From an uncultured Synechococcaceae cyanobacterium (lineage in GTDB: Bacteria; Cyanobacteriota; Cyanobacteriia; PCC-6307; Cyanobiaceae): a stretch of DNA of 12,792 nucleotides. Under the pieces are notes generated by a model. That model saw only the letters and a program-made list of their open reading frames with translations, was not told the origin of the DNA and ran no database searches. The position numbers and the translations under genes are program-made. The stretch is from positions 1-12,792 of the forward strand of contig CACBGC010000023.1 of the NCBI GenBank assembly GCA_902538695.1, given 5' to 3'. This document shows positions 5,883 to 12,792 of this stretch, piece by piece. Numbering within the stretch: position 1 is the stretch's first letter; each line of letters begins with the position of its first letter.

Positions 5883-6632
5883 CTAGTCCTCAGGTCTTCC
5901 TAAATAAACATCAATAACTTTTTTGTCTTTTTGTATGGTTTCCATCGTTCCTTCACATAATACTGTGCCCTGATTTAATACTGAAACATTACTATCAAGT
6001 CTTCTTATAAATTCCATATCGTGATCTATTACCACTACTGTATTTTCGCCTGATAAAGATTTTAATAAATCAGCTGTAAGATCTGTTTCTTCATCAGTTA
6101 AACCGGCAACAGGTTCATCAACTAACATTAAATCTGGCTTCTGTCCTACTAACATGGCTATCTCGAGCCATTGTTTTTGGCCATGTGATAACGATCCAGC
6201 TTTAGAATCAACTTTTTGAGCTAAATTAACAATCTTCATAAGACGATCAATCTCATTAAGCTGCTCATCCTTAATACTTTTATTTATAAGGTTTAAGGGA
6301 CTTTTAGGAGTTGTCACCGATATTTCAAGATTTTCCTTAACTGTTAGATTTTCGAAGATTCTTGGACTTTGGAACTTTCTTCCAACTCCAAGCCTTGCTA
6401 TTTTATGCTCCTTTCTACCCACTAAAGATTTCCCTTTAAAAATTACTTCACCGTTTGTGGGCTTAACCTTTCCAGTTATTACATCAAGAAATGTTGTTTT
6501 GCCTGCGCCATTGGGTCCTATTACTGCTCTTAATTCTCCTTTCTTCAAATTTAAATTAAGTTTGTTGAGAGCCAAAAAACCCTCGAAACTAACAGTAATA
6601 TCTATTAAATTTAGAAGATCTTTATTATTCAT
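5883..6632 (-). CDS. urtD: Urea ABC transporter ATP-binding protein UrtD
   Basis: This is the second, LivG-like ATPase of the urea importer, 249 residues, forming a heterodimer with UrtE beneath UrtBC. Walker A is at 39-47 (GPNGAGKTT), Q-loop at Q88 (RKFQSPRIFENLTVKENLE), and Walker B ends at D172-E173 (LMLVDEPVAGLTDEE). The switch histidine is H204 (VVVIDHDMEF). The signature reads LSHGQKQ (148-154), with His in place of the second Gly position of LSGGQ, as is usual in UrtD. The RKFQSPRIFE motif separates UrtD from other LivG proteins. Its ATG lies inside the end of urtC (eight-base overlap) and is preceded by a perfect AAGGAGG site. Confidence 0.96.
   Translation of the reverse strand: MNNKDLLNLIDITVSFEGFLALNKLNLNLKKGELRAVIGPNGAGKTTFLDVITGKVKPTNGEVIFKGKSLVGRKEHKIARLGVGRKFQSPRIFENLTVKENLEISVTTPKSPLNLINKSIKDEQLNEIDRLMKIVNLAQKVDSKAGSLSHGQKQWLEIAMLVGQKPDLMLVDEPVAGLTDEETDLTADLLKSLSGENTVVVIDHDMEFIRRLDSNVSVLNQGTVLCEGTMETIQKDKKVIDVYLGRPED
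5887..5891 (-). promoter_or_regulatory. Ribosome binding site of urtE
   Basis: GAGGA on the minus strand, six bases before ATG 5880, at the end of urtD. It fixes the urtE start. Confidence 0.6.
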
Positions 6633-7755
6633 TATTCCCCTCCTTATTGTTAATTTCTAAGCTTGGATAGGTTTCAATCTTTCTTTTCAAACCAAATCTT
6701 TGAAGAAGATTCCTAGGGCCATCTCCTTGGATCCATCCTAAAACTCCTTCTGGCAGAGCTGTTACAACTAAGATAAATAACCCTCCTTGAATAAACATCC
6801 AGCTAGCAGGTAAAGCTTCACTTACTAGACTTTTTGCATAGTTGATGAAAACTGCTCCTAGTATTGCTCCCAATAAAGTTCCTCTTCCACCAACAGCAAC
6901 CCATATAACCATTTCTATAGAAAAGGGAACCGTCATGAATTGAGGGGATACTATTCCAGACTGAACGGTATATAAAGCTCCTGAAATTCCAGCAAGACCT
7001 CCAGCAATAGAAAATATTATCGTCTTAAATATAACTGGGTTGTATCCTGTGAACCTAACTCTTGGTTCATCATCTCGTATTCCTATAAGGATATTTCCAA
7101 ATCTTCCTTTAACTACCCATTTCGCAAAAAACCATGCTGCTATTACTAGTATGGCGGTTATCCAAAAGAATATTCTTTGCATGGACTCAGACCCTACCAT
7201 CTGACCAAATAGTTGTGTTACGTCTGTTTTTAATCCATTTGTTCCATTTATAAGTTTTTGTTGTCCATTAAAGAAGTTAAAGAATACAAGAAGAGAAGCT
7301 TGAGTAAGTATAGAAAAATAAACCCCTTTGATTCTATTCCTGAAAACAAGAAATCCAATTAAACCTGCAACCAATGCTGGAATTATCCAGATAGCTAAGA
7401 AGGTAAAAACAGGCGATCTAAACGGTTCCCAGAAAAAAGGTAATTTTTCAACACCATATAAAGCAAAAAATTCAGGAATATTATTTGGGAATTCAGAGGA
7501 GCTTGTTATTTGTAAATACATTGCTGCACAATATCCACCTAGTGCAAAAAATATACCTTGTCCAAGACTTAGTAAACCTGTATATCCCCAGATAAGATCA
7601 ACACCAAGTGCAACTATGGATAAGGATAAGTATCTTCCTAGGAGGTTTAATCTAAATACAGGGAGTATAGTTGGTGCTGCAATAATTAAGGCTATTAATA
7701 TTATCCAAAATGATAATACTATTTTTTTATCAAATTTAATTTTACTTAAGGACAT
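6625..7755 (-). CDS. urtC: Urea ABC transporter permease UrtC
   Basis: An integral membrane subunit (LivM-like) of the urea importer, 376 residues. After a short N-terminus it has about ten hydrophobic segments, starting with VLSFWIILIALIIAAPTILP. Family motifs include GYTGLLSLGQGIFFALGGYC (near residues 58-77), RIKGVYFSILTQA, and a long insert mentioning INGTNGLKTD. The cytoplasmic loop that contacts the ATPases is at RVRFTGYNPVIFK and VGGRGTLLGAILGA. The C-terminal tail (residues from about 350) is basic and cytoplasmic. Its ATG shares a base with the urtB stop codon (TAATG), and its own end overlaps urtD by eight bases, so the permease and ATPase genes are probably translationally coupled. 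Confidence 0.95.
   Translation of the reverse strand: MSLSKIKFDKKIVLSFWIILIALIIAAPTILPVFRLNLLGRYLSLSIVALGVDLIWGYTGLLSLGQGIFFALGGYCAAMYLQITSSSEFPNNIPEFFALYGVEKLPFFWEPFRSPVFTFLAIWIIPALVAGLIGFLVFRNRIKGVYFSILTQASLLVFFNFFNGQQKLINGTNGLKTDVTQLFGQMVGSESMQRIFFWITAILVIAAWFFAKWVVKGRFGNILIGIRDDEPRVRFTGYNPVIFKTIIFSIAGGLAGISGALYTVQSGIVSPQFMTVPFSIEMVIWVAVGGRGTLLGAILGAVFINYAKSLVSEALPASWMFIQGGLFILVVTALPEGVLGWIQGDGPRNLLQRFGLKRKIETYPSLEINNKEGNNE
6639..6645 (-). promoter_or_regulatory. Strong ribosome binding site of urtD
   Basis: AAGGAGG on the minus strand, six bases before ATG 6632 and within the end of urtC. It is a full match to the 16S anti-SD sequence and unusual in this window, where most genes have none. 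It decides the urtD start. Confidence 0.75.
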
Positions 7756-8909
7756 TAGTTTTCAACCATCCTTCCTTTTTGAGGAAATAAACCTGTAGGT
7801 TTAAATTGTAAGAATATAACAATTAGTGCAAATATCATTACTCTTGCCATACTTGTGGTCGCAAAAAAGTTAATTGTGTTTGATAAAGGTAAAGGCATAT
7901 CTGGCCATATTGATAAGAGCCTGCCAGCTCCAATTAAATCTGTCATTATTCCAATTCCAAATGAAGCAAGTACTGTTCCTAATAAATTTCCTACTCCTCC
8001 CAGCACTACAACCATAAAACAACCAACTATATAGTTTCCGCCAACATTTGGTCCTACAGAACCTAAAAGAGATACTGCTACCCCAGCAACTCCTGCTAAG
8101 CCAGAGCCAATTCCAAAAGTAATTATATCCACTTTTTCAGTAGATATACCAAGACAATCACTCATTTGTCGGTTCTGTGTAACTGCTCTTATACGCATCC
8201 CCCAAGCACTTTGATTAAGAAATAATGTTATTGCTATTACTGAGATTAGAGTAATTACAATTATCATTAATCTTGTTTTAGGAAATGCAGTGCCAATAAT
8301 TTCAACTTGACCTCTCATCCATGAGGGCGCTGTTACATCAACATTTCGAGCGCTTGCTCTACTAAGTTTGCTTACAGAGGATGAGATTACGCTACCTGTA
8401 AGTACTCCGGTTAAAGAGGCAAATATCCAAGAACTAAATTTAAAATATTTGAAATTTATTGATTCTTTTATTTTTGAAGGGAATGTTGTTGGTAAAAATA
8501 AACCAATTAGCAGACTTATAACTAAACCGGTCCCATAAGCTAAAGGTACACTTCTGACAAATTGTTGAAGAATTAAGCTTACGCCCCAAGTCGCGAGAAG
8601 TGTTTCTAGTGGACTTCCATAAAGCTTTCTTATTATAGTTTTTTCAAGGAGAATGCCTACTACTCCACTAACAATAAATGCAAGGAAAATAGAAACTATT
8701 ATGTACGAATTGTAGAAAGGTTTTAATATAGGTAATTTGAAAATTAATTGTGTTACATATGTTGTGTATGCCCCGAGCATCATAAGTTCTCCATGGGCAA
8801 GATTTATAACACCCATAAGACCAAAGACAATTGCTAGACCTAATGCAGCAACAAGTAGTACAGATCCTATTGCAACACCATTAAAAAGACTATCGAGAAG
8901 TAACTCCAA
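7755..8909 (-). CDS. urtB: Urea ABC transporter permease UrtB (TTG start)
   Basis: The LivH-like membrane subunit of the urea importer, 384 residues. The N-terminus ELLLDSLFNGVAIGSVLLVA continues into the family hallmark GVINLAHGELMMLGAYTTYV (about 34-53). Later motifs are ETLLATWGVSLILQQFVR, RIRAVTQNRQMSDCLGI (the ATPase-contacting loop) and GGVGNLLGTVLASFGIGI. About eight to nine membrane segments are evident. No in-frame ATG or GTG lies upstream; the frame is open to the urtA spacer, but homologous sequence begins at the TTG at 8907-8909, so TTG is the likely start. There is no SD site. An intervening hairpin separates it from urtA and may lower its expression. Confidence 0.94.
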   Translation of the reverse strand: MELLLDSLFNGVAIGSVLLVAALGLAIVFGLMGVINLAHGELMMLGAYTTYVTQLIFKLPILKPFYNSYIIVSIFLAFIVSGVVGILLEKTIIRKLYGSPLETLLATWGVSLILQQFVRSVPLAYGTGLVISLLIGLFLPTTFPSKIKESINFKYFKFSSWIFASLTGVLTGSVISSSVSKLSRASARNVDVTAPSWMRGQVEIIGTAFPKTRLMIIVITLISVIAITLFLNQSAWGMRIRAVTQNRQMSDCLGISTEKVDIITFGIGSGLAGVAGVAVSLLGSVGPNVGGNYIVGCFMVVVLGGVGNLLGTVLASFGIGIMTDLIGAGRLLSIWPDMPLPLSNTINFFATTSMARVMIFALIVIFLQFKPTGLFPQKGRMVEN

Positions 8910-8944
8910 TTTAGAAAAAGAAAATATTTGATTATATAAAATAA

Positions 8945-8964
8945 AAGGAGGCGTTAACCTCCTT
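8945..8964 (-). terminator. Hairpin between urtA and urtB, possible partial terminator
   Basis: On the minus strand AAGGAGG and CCTCCTT form a perfect seven-base stem around a six-base loop (TTAACG), followed by a T-rich run (TTATTTTA). It begins 29 bases after the urtA stop codon and ends 35 bases before the urtB start. This is a typical site for partial termination or protection of the 3' end of an abundant binding-protein mRNA. The stem also holds SD-like and anti-SD-like sequences. Confidence 0.6.
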
Positions 8965-8993
8965 ATTATTTTGAAGTATAGGTTTTAATTATA

Positions 8994-10271
8994 TTAAAGC
9001 TTATACTTTTCTCCTTTTGAAGGATCTGTCCAGTCGCATGCAAATCCTTTTGAACTTGGATGCTTTTGGTTCCATGCTTGAGGAAGAACAACTCCTGTCT
9101 CTTCAAGGATTGTGAATCCACCCTCTGCATTAATCTCCCCAATTCTTACTGTTTGAGATAAGTGGTGATTAGGCATAACTTCAACAGGACCTTGTGGAGC
9201 ATCAAACTTTTGTCCAACAAGGGCTTCCCTTACTGCGTTGTCGTCGAATGTTCCAGCATCTTCTACTGCTTGTTTCCATAAGTAGACCATGTTATAAGCA
9301 GATTCTTGAGGATCAGCTACAACTCTATCTGCTCCCCATCTTTTCTTGAAACTTGCAGCAAATTTCTTAGATGCAGGAGTATCAATTGACATCATGTAGT
9401 TCCAAGCGCCGTAGTGACCTTCAAGGAACTCAGGACCAATTGTACTGATCTCTTCTTCAGCAATTGAATAATTCATTACGTAGTAGCCGCTTGAAGGTGT
9501 GATTCCAGCGTCTTGAATCTGTTTGAAGAATGCAACGTTTTGGTCACCATTAAGTGTATTAATGATAATTCCACCTTCAGGAAGAGCCTTCTTGATTTTT
9601 GAGATAATTGGAGCAACTTCAGTATTTCCCAATGGAAGGTAATCTTCTCCAACAACTTTACCTCCTAACTGTTTTACCTGAGCTTTTGTGATTGTGTTTG
9701 AAGTTCTTGGGAAAACATAATCAGAACCTACAAGGAAGAAATCTCCACCAGCTGCAGGAGAACGCTTATACATGAAATCTGTAGCGGGTTCGGATTGTTG
9801 GTTTGGTGTAGCTCCTGTATAGAAAATGTTGTTTGAACATTCTTGAGCTTCATATTGAATTGGGTAGTAGAGGAACGCATCTTTTGATTCGTAGACAGGT
9901 AACATTGCCTTTCTACTTGCAGATGTCCATCCACCAAATACGACAGGAACTCCGTCCTGGTCTATAAGTTTCTTTGATTTTTCAGCAAAAGTTGGCCAGT
10001 CAGATGCACCATCTTCAACTATGTATTCTATTTTGTAGCTTTTGCCGCCAACTGTAACACCACCAGCAGCATTTATCTCTTCAATAGCCATTTTTTCTGT
10101 ATCAACAAGAGTTGATTCAGAGATAGCCATTGTTCCTGATAACGAATGCAAAATACCAACGGTTACTGTGTCATCGAAACTTCCAGAGGTTCCGCCTCCA
10201 CCACAGGAAGTTGCTGTGACAGCAAGTGAGGCAGTAGCTAAACCTGCCAAAATACGCCTTGAAATTCTCAT
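8994..10271 (-). CDS. urtA: Urea ABC transporter substrate-binding protein UrtA
   Basis: This is the periplasmic urea-binding component, 425 residues, within the family's normal length. The N-terminus MRISRRILAGLATASLAVTA has twin arginines (R5-R6) and a hydrophobic core ending at S22-C23. C23 is a plausible lipidation site, though the lipobox (A-T-S-C) lacks the usual Leu at -3. A Gly-rich linker follows, then the Peripla_BP_5/ANF-like fold beginning VTVGILHSLSGTMAISE (36-52). Typical UrtA segments are VVFGGWTSASRKAMLPV, FYTGATPNQQSEPA and GSDYVFPRTSN. The C-terminus holds PQGPVEVMPNHHLSQTVRIG. It is first in the urt operon, behind a probable NtcA-dependent promoter. Codon choice looks richer in G/C-ending codons than neighbouring small genes, consistent with high expression. 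Confidence 0.97.
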   Translation of the reverse strand: MRISRRILAGLATASLAVTATSCGGGGTSGSFDDTVTVGILHSLSGTMAISESTLVDTEKMAIEEINAAGGVTVGGKSYKIEYIVEDGASDWPTFAEKSKKLIDQDGVPVVFGGWTSASRKAMLPVYESKDAFLYYPIQYEAQECSNNIFYTGATPNQQSEPATDFMYKRSPAAGGDFFLVGSDYVFPRTSNTITKAQVKQLGGKVVGEDYLPLGNTEVAPIISKIKKALPEGGIIINTLNGDQNVAFFKQIQDAGITPSSGYYVMNYSIAEEEISTIGPEFLEGHYGAWNYMMSIDTPASKKFAASFKKRWGADRVVADPQESAYNMVYLWKQAVEDAGTFDDNAVREALVGQKFDAPQGPVEVMPNHHLSQTVRIGEINAEGGFTILEETGVVLPQAWNQKHPSSKGFACDWTDPSKGEKYKL

Positions 10272-10273
10272 GA

Positions 10274-10318
10274 ATTAGGATAAATTAGGTAATTGACCCT
10301 CATTAGGGGGATAAATTA
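10274..10318 (-). repeat. Direct repeat and small hairpin in the urtA leader
   Basis: Plus-strand ATTAGG-ATAAATTA (10274-10287) recurs as ATTAGG-GGG-ATAAATTA (10302-10318). Between and overlapping them, CCCT-CATT-AGGG (10297-10308) makes a four-base hairpin. One copy abuts the start codon; the other spans the predicted transcription start. The role is unknown. Confidence 0.4.
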
Positions 10319-10319
10319 A

Positions 10320-10361
10320 AAGTTATTAACGAGTGAGGATTAGTTTTGTATCAGTCGTAAC
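10320..10361 (-). promoter_or_regulatory. Probable NtcA-activated promoter of urtA
   Basis: On the minus strand, GTTACGACTGATAC (10361-10348) matches the NtcA consensus GTA-N8-TAC at five of six positions. TAACTT (10325-10320), a match to TAN3T, follows 22 bases later, as in class II NtcA-activated promoters of cyanobacteria. Predicted transcription start is near 10313, giving a leader of about 40 bases. NtcA control of urea transport is established in cyanobacteria; the site here is called from pattern only. Confidence 0.65.
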
Positions 10362-10399
10362 TTTTTGTTGAATCCAATATATTAGTAAAAAACATTTTT

Positions 10400-11011
10400 C
10401 TAGTTTCGATTGTTGGGTATATGTGATTCTAAAAATTTAGTTATTTCTTCAACTCCTATGCCGCTACTTAGGTTGGTAAAAAACCAGGGTTTCCCTTTTC
10501 TCATAAATTCAGTATCACTTTTCATAATATTTAAATCTGCACCAACTTTATCAGCTAGGTCAATTTTGTTTATTAATAATAAATCCGACCTTGTTATTCC
10601 CGGCCCCCCTTTTCTAGGGATTTTGTCTCCGGCAGATACATCAATTACATATATTGATAAATCTACAAGTTCTGGACTAAAACTAGATGCTAAATTATCA
10701 CCTCCACTTTCTACAAAAACAAAATCTAAAGGATTATATTTATTTTCTAAATCAAAAACTGCATTTTTATTTAATGAACAATCCTCTCTTATGGCGGTAT
10801 GAGGACAACCTCCGGTTTCTACACCAATAATCCTTCCTTCCTCTAAAACCTTTTTATTTATTAGAAAGTTAGCATCTTCTTTGGTGTAGATATCATTGGT
10901 GACAACTGCTATCTCATAATTTTTTTTCATGTTTAAACATAGAGTCTCTACTAATGCAGTTTTTCCTGAACCTACTGGCCCAGCAACCCCTACTCTCAAT
11001 TTGCTGCTCAT
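10400..11011 (-). CDS. ureG: Urease accessory GTPase UreG
   Basis: UreG is a SIMIBI-class GTPase that binds nickel and hydrolyses GTP to drive metal insertion into apo-urease together with UreF and UreD. The P-loop is G11-P-V-G-S-G-K-T18, followed by NDIYTKEDANFL (38-49). The nickel-binding C68-P-H70 motif sits in GVETGGCPHTAIRED. The switch region VESGGDNLASSFSPELVD and base-recognition NKID (147-150) are present. Its 203 residues are the usual length. It begins three bases after the ureF stop codon and ends the ureEFG unit, 39 bases before the urtA NtcA site. No convincing terminator follows, so some read-through into urtA is possible. Confidence 0.97.
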   Translation of the reverse strand: MSSKLRVGVAGPVGSGKTALVETLCLNMKKNYEIAVVTNDIYTKEDANFLINKKVLEEGRIIGVETGGCPHTAIREDCSLNKNAVFDLENKYNPLDFVFVESGGDNLASSFSPELVDLSIYVIDVSAGDKIPRKGGPGITRSDLLLINKIDLADKVGADLNIMKSDTEFMRKGKPWFFTNLSSGIGVEEITKFLESHIPNNRN

Positions 11012-11014
11012 AGA

Positions 11015-11701
11015 TTAATTTCTAAAAAGTTTTGTATAAAGGTCATTATGATTTTGTTGTGCCATAGCTAAACCTACATTGCCAAAATAGATGTCATCAA
11101 TTTCTTTGTCCATAATTTCTTTAGAAACTTTTGAAATTATTTCTAATAAGTCTTTCTGAATTAATTGTGCTTTTGTTGACCCAATTGGAATAATTCTTAA
11201 TGCAGCATTAAGTTGGTTTGCACTCCACGCATAGAAGAAATTCTCAACCATTTCTAACTTCGTAATTTCAAAACAATAACAAGCCCAACTCCACGCTAAT
11301 GACCAGGACCTTTTTTTATTATTTTCATATAGATATTCAAATCCAAATTCTTTGGTTAAATCAAAGAGAGATTTTGCCATTTGAATTTGTTGTTCTCTCA
11401 TTTCGAGAGAGTCCTTTGATGAGAGGATCCATTTATCCAAACTCATTAGCTTTTGTAAATTTACATTTAAATTTTTGCGGTCGTTAATCTCATTGAAAAT
11501 ATCAAAAAAATCTACTAAAAGTCTTGCATCTAGTCTTATCTGACCAATTTTTAATTCACTTATGATTAAGTCTTTTACCGAATTTGAATCTGTTAAATTT
11601 TTATTATTAAGATAACTCTCCATTCCCTCAGAGTAACAAAATCCTCCAACTGGTAAGTTGGGACTTATTAATAAATATTTTAATAAGTGACTTTTACTCA
11701 T
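11015..11701 (-). CDS. ureF: Urease accessory protein UreF
   Basis: UreF is an all-helical scaffold that bridges UreD and UreG in the urease activation complex. Its 228 residues match the family. Diagnostic segments are the N-terminal SPNLPVGGFCYSEGMESYL (13-31), the central LEMREQQIQMAKSL, the WSANQLNAALRIIPIGSTKA segment that binds UreG, and the DIYFGNVGLAMAQQNHNDLY C-terminus. The start ATG overlaps the end of ureE by eight bases. GAGGGG, nine bases upstream, serves as its ribosome binding site. The sequence diverges considerably outside these motifs, as is common in UreF. Confidence 0.95.
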   Translation of the reverse strand: MSKSHLLKYLLISPNLPVGGFCYSEGMESYLNNKNLTDSNSVKDLIISELKIGQIRLDARLLVDFFDIFNEINDRKNLNVNLQKLMSLDKWILSSKDSLEMREQQIQMAKSLFDLTKEFGFEYLYENNKKRSWSLAWSWACYCFEITKLEMVENFFYAWSANQLNAALRIIPIGSTKAQLIQKDLLEIISKVSKEIMDKEIDDIYFGNVGLAMAQQNHNDLYTKLFRN

Positions 11702-12143
11702 GACTATGAGCCCCTCTTTCGGGAAAAAACTTTTTTTTCTTATTTTTTACATCAACTTTAAAATTAAGAAGCATATTTTTAATAACATAATCACTTTTTG
11801 TTAGAAGTATTTCTTTTTCAATTTCTACTTCTACATGCCTATTTCCTAGATGATAAGCAGTCTTAATAAGTTCAATTTTGGAATTTGAACTTATTTCAAT
11901 TAAATCTTCTGTTTTAGCAATTATCTCTACATAATAATTGGATTTATTAGTTGAAAGGATATCTCCATCTTTTAATTTGCCTTTTCTAGGTAATTGTAAG
12001 ATTATTTCTTGATCACAATCAGTTAATCTTTTACCTCTTAAGATTCTTCTTTCATCAGAACTTAATGTAAGTTTTAAAAATAAACCTAATTTCGGTTTTT
12101 CCTTAATCCAATCAGTTACAACAATTTGTTTATTCATTTTCAT
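11694..12143 (-). CDS. ureE: Urease accessory nickel chaperone UreE
   Basis: UreE is a dimeric metallochaperone that carries nickel to the UreDFG complex. From ATG 12143 it is 149 residues. The frame opens further to a TTG at 12149, which adds only two residues, and ATG 12137 is a third option. The N-terminal domain includes LTLSSDERRILRGKRLTDCD (26-44). The C-terminal metal-binding domain has TAYHLGNRHVEVEI, with H98 at the position of the conserved nickel-binding histidine, plus H103. The tail is only AHSHE (two histidines), unlike the long His-rich tails of enteric UreE, so bulk nickel storage is unlikely. It is first of ureEFG and divergent from ureD. Confidence 0.95.
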   Translation of the reverse strand: MKMNKQIVVTDWIKEKPKLGLFLKLTLSSDERRILRGKRLTDCDQEIILQLPRKGKLKDGDILSTNKSNYYVEIIAKTEDLIEISSNSKIELIKTAYHLGNRHVEVEIEKEILLTKSDYVIKNMLLNFKVDVKNKKKKFFPERGAHSHE

Positions 12144-12191
12144 AATCAAAATTTTTAGTTACTTTAATTTAGTGATTAAAGAAAACAATTT
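12144..12191. promoter_or_regulatory. Short divergent promoter region between ureE and ureD
   Basis: Forty-eight bases separate the two start codons and must hold both upstream signals. For ureD, TAATTT at 12165-12170 is a possible -10, giving a leader of about 15 bases. For ureE, TAN3T-like hexamers exist on the other strand but none stands out. No GTA-N8-TAC site for NtcA is visible. Confidence 0.3.
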
Positions 12192-12792
12192 ATGATTAAA
12201 TCTTCATGGGAAGGTAATTGTTTCTTGAATTTTTTCAATAATAAAGCAAGTTTAGGAAATGTTGATAAAACAATCTTTAAATCTAAATCAACTTCCCCTT
12301 ATAAGTTATTAAAGTCTACTCATGATCAAGAGGGCAGATGCATTTTGCCTGTTCTTCATACTGCAGGGGGATTGGTAGGAGGTGATTTACTCGACTTTAA
12401 GGTAAATCTTGAAAAAAACTCTAAGGTTTTGTTGACGACTTCTTCAGCTCAGAAAGTATATGGATCAGTTGGAAGATCCAAAATAAATCCAAAAGGAAGT
12501 TTTTCAAAGCAAAAGAATCTCATAAACATTCTTGAGAATTCTCATTTAGAGTATCTTCCTCAAGAAACAATCATCTTTGCAAATGGTTTATATGAGCAAA
12601 TTTTTAAAGTATCTATTTCAGAAACTTCAAGTTTTTTATTTACTGATTTAATAAGACTTGGAAGATCTTCTTCTGGAGAATCTATTGAGAGAGGAGTTTT
12701 TAGGTCTAAATTAGAAATTATGAGAAATAATGATTTACTTGATGATTGGGAATATGTTGATCAGATTGAATTATCTAAGGCAAGTTTTGTGG
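12192..12792 (+). CDS. ureD: Urease accessory protein UreD (partial, C-terminus outside window)
   Basis: UreD (called UreH in some bacteria) binds apo-urease and carries nickel from UreG through a tunnel. From ATG 12192 the frame is open to the right edge (200 codons), about two-thirds of the usual length near 300. Diagnostic segments are LHTAGGLVGGD (55-65), LLTTSSAQKVY (80-90), LEYLPQETIIF (119-129) and DLIRLGRSSSGES (152-164), followed by WEYVD. The gene is transcribed away from ureE. In related genomes ureD leads directly into ureABC, so the structural genes are expected just beyond the window. There is no strong SD site. Confidence 0.95.
   Translation, partial: MIKSSWEGNCFLNFFNNKASLGNVDKTIFKSKSTSPYKLLKSTHDQEGRCILPVLHTAGGLVGGDLLDFKVNLEKNSKVLLTTSSAQKVYGSVGRSKINPKGSFSKQKNLINILENSHLEYLPQETIIFANGLYEQIFKVSISETSSFLFTDLIRLGRSSSGESIERGVFRSKLEIMRNNDLLDDWEYVDQIELSKASFV

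Noticed and set aside
6457..6660. Plus-strand open frame opposite urtD
   Set aside because: It lies antisense to strong Walker A coding sequence and its product has no independent coherence; a shadow frame.
7328..7798. Plus-strand 156-codon open frame opposite urtC/urtB
   Set aside because: Lies antisense to conserved permease sequence, with composition that mirrors it; no RBS or family resemblance.
9728..9937. Open frame within urtA on the same strand
   Set aside because: Out of frame inside a well-conserved binding protein gene.
10382..10399. A-run/T-run after ureG considered as a terminator
   Set aside because: AAAAA-TG-TTTTT leaves a two-base loop and no GC stem, so it cannot form a normal terminator hairpin.
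10410..10802. Plus-strand 130-codon open frame opposite ureG
   Set aside because: Antisense to conserved GTPase motifs; explained by codon bias of ureG.
1..12792. tRNA/rRNA genes, CRISPR arrays, insertion sequences or phage genes
   Set aside because: No cloverleaf-like GC-rich segments, regularly spaced repeats, transposase motifs or terminal inverted repeats were seen on either strand.

Overview
The base composition (very AT-rich, many bare A/T tracts), tight gene packing and a complete urtABCDE urea-transport operon next to urease accessory genes point to a marine picocyanobacterium, most likely a high-light Prochlorococcus. This is inferred from gene content and protein resemblance; no database search was run.

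Layout. (1) 1-1070, minus strand: 5' part of a Rieske-type non-haem iron oxygenase of the PaO/Lls1/Tic55 kind, running off the left edge. (2) 1228-5135: a stretch of small genes on both strands, nearly all shorter than 135 codons and none with a known function. It holds a secreted 113-residue protein, several single-helix membrane proteins of 23-79 residues, a ribbon-helix-helix (RHH)-like protein flanked by copies of a 12-base motif that could be its operators, and two pairs of closely coupled micro-genes. (3) 5170-10271, minus strand: urtA (binding protein), urtB and urtC (permeases), urtD and urtE (ATPases), in transcription order from right to left. Junctions from urtB onward overlap or nearly touch. 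A hairpin separates urtA from urtB. A probable NtcA-activated promoter lies before urtA. (4) 10400-12143, minus strand: ureE-ureF-ureG, the urease nickel/assembly proteins, as a compact operon. (5) 12192 to the right edge, plus strand: 5' two-thirds of ureD, divergent from ureE. The structural genes ureABC are not in the window and probably follow ureD.

How the parts work together. UrtA captures urea in the periplasm, UrtBC move it across the inner membrane, and UrtD/UrtE power this. UreD, UreE, UreF and UreG load nickel into apo-urease, which releases ammonium for glutamine synthetase. The GTT-N8-TAC site with a -10 box 22 bases downstream fits control of urea uptake by nitrogen status.

The most interesting unexplained signals are the repeated AAGTGNTGCACT-like motif around the RHH gene, the micro-gene pairs at 4261-4428 and 4532-4814, and the direct repeat plus hairpins that bracket urtA.
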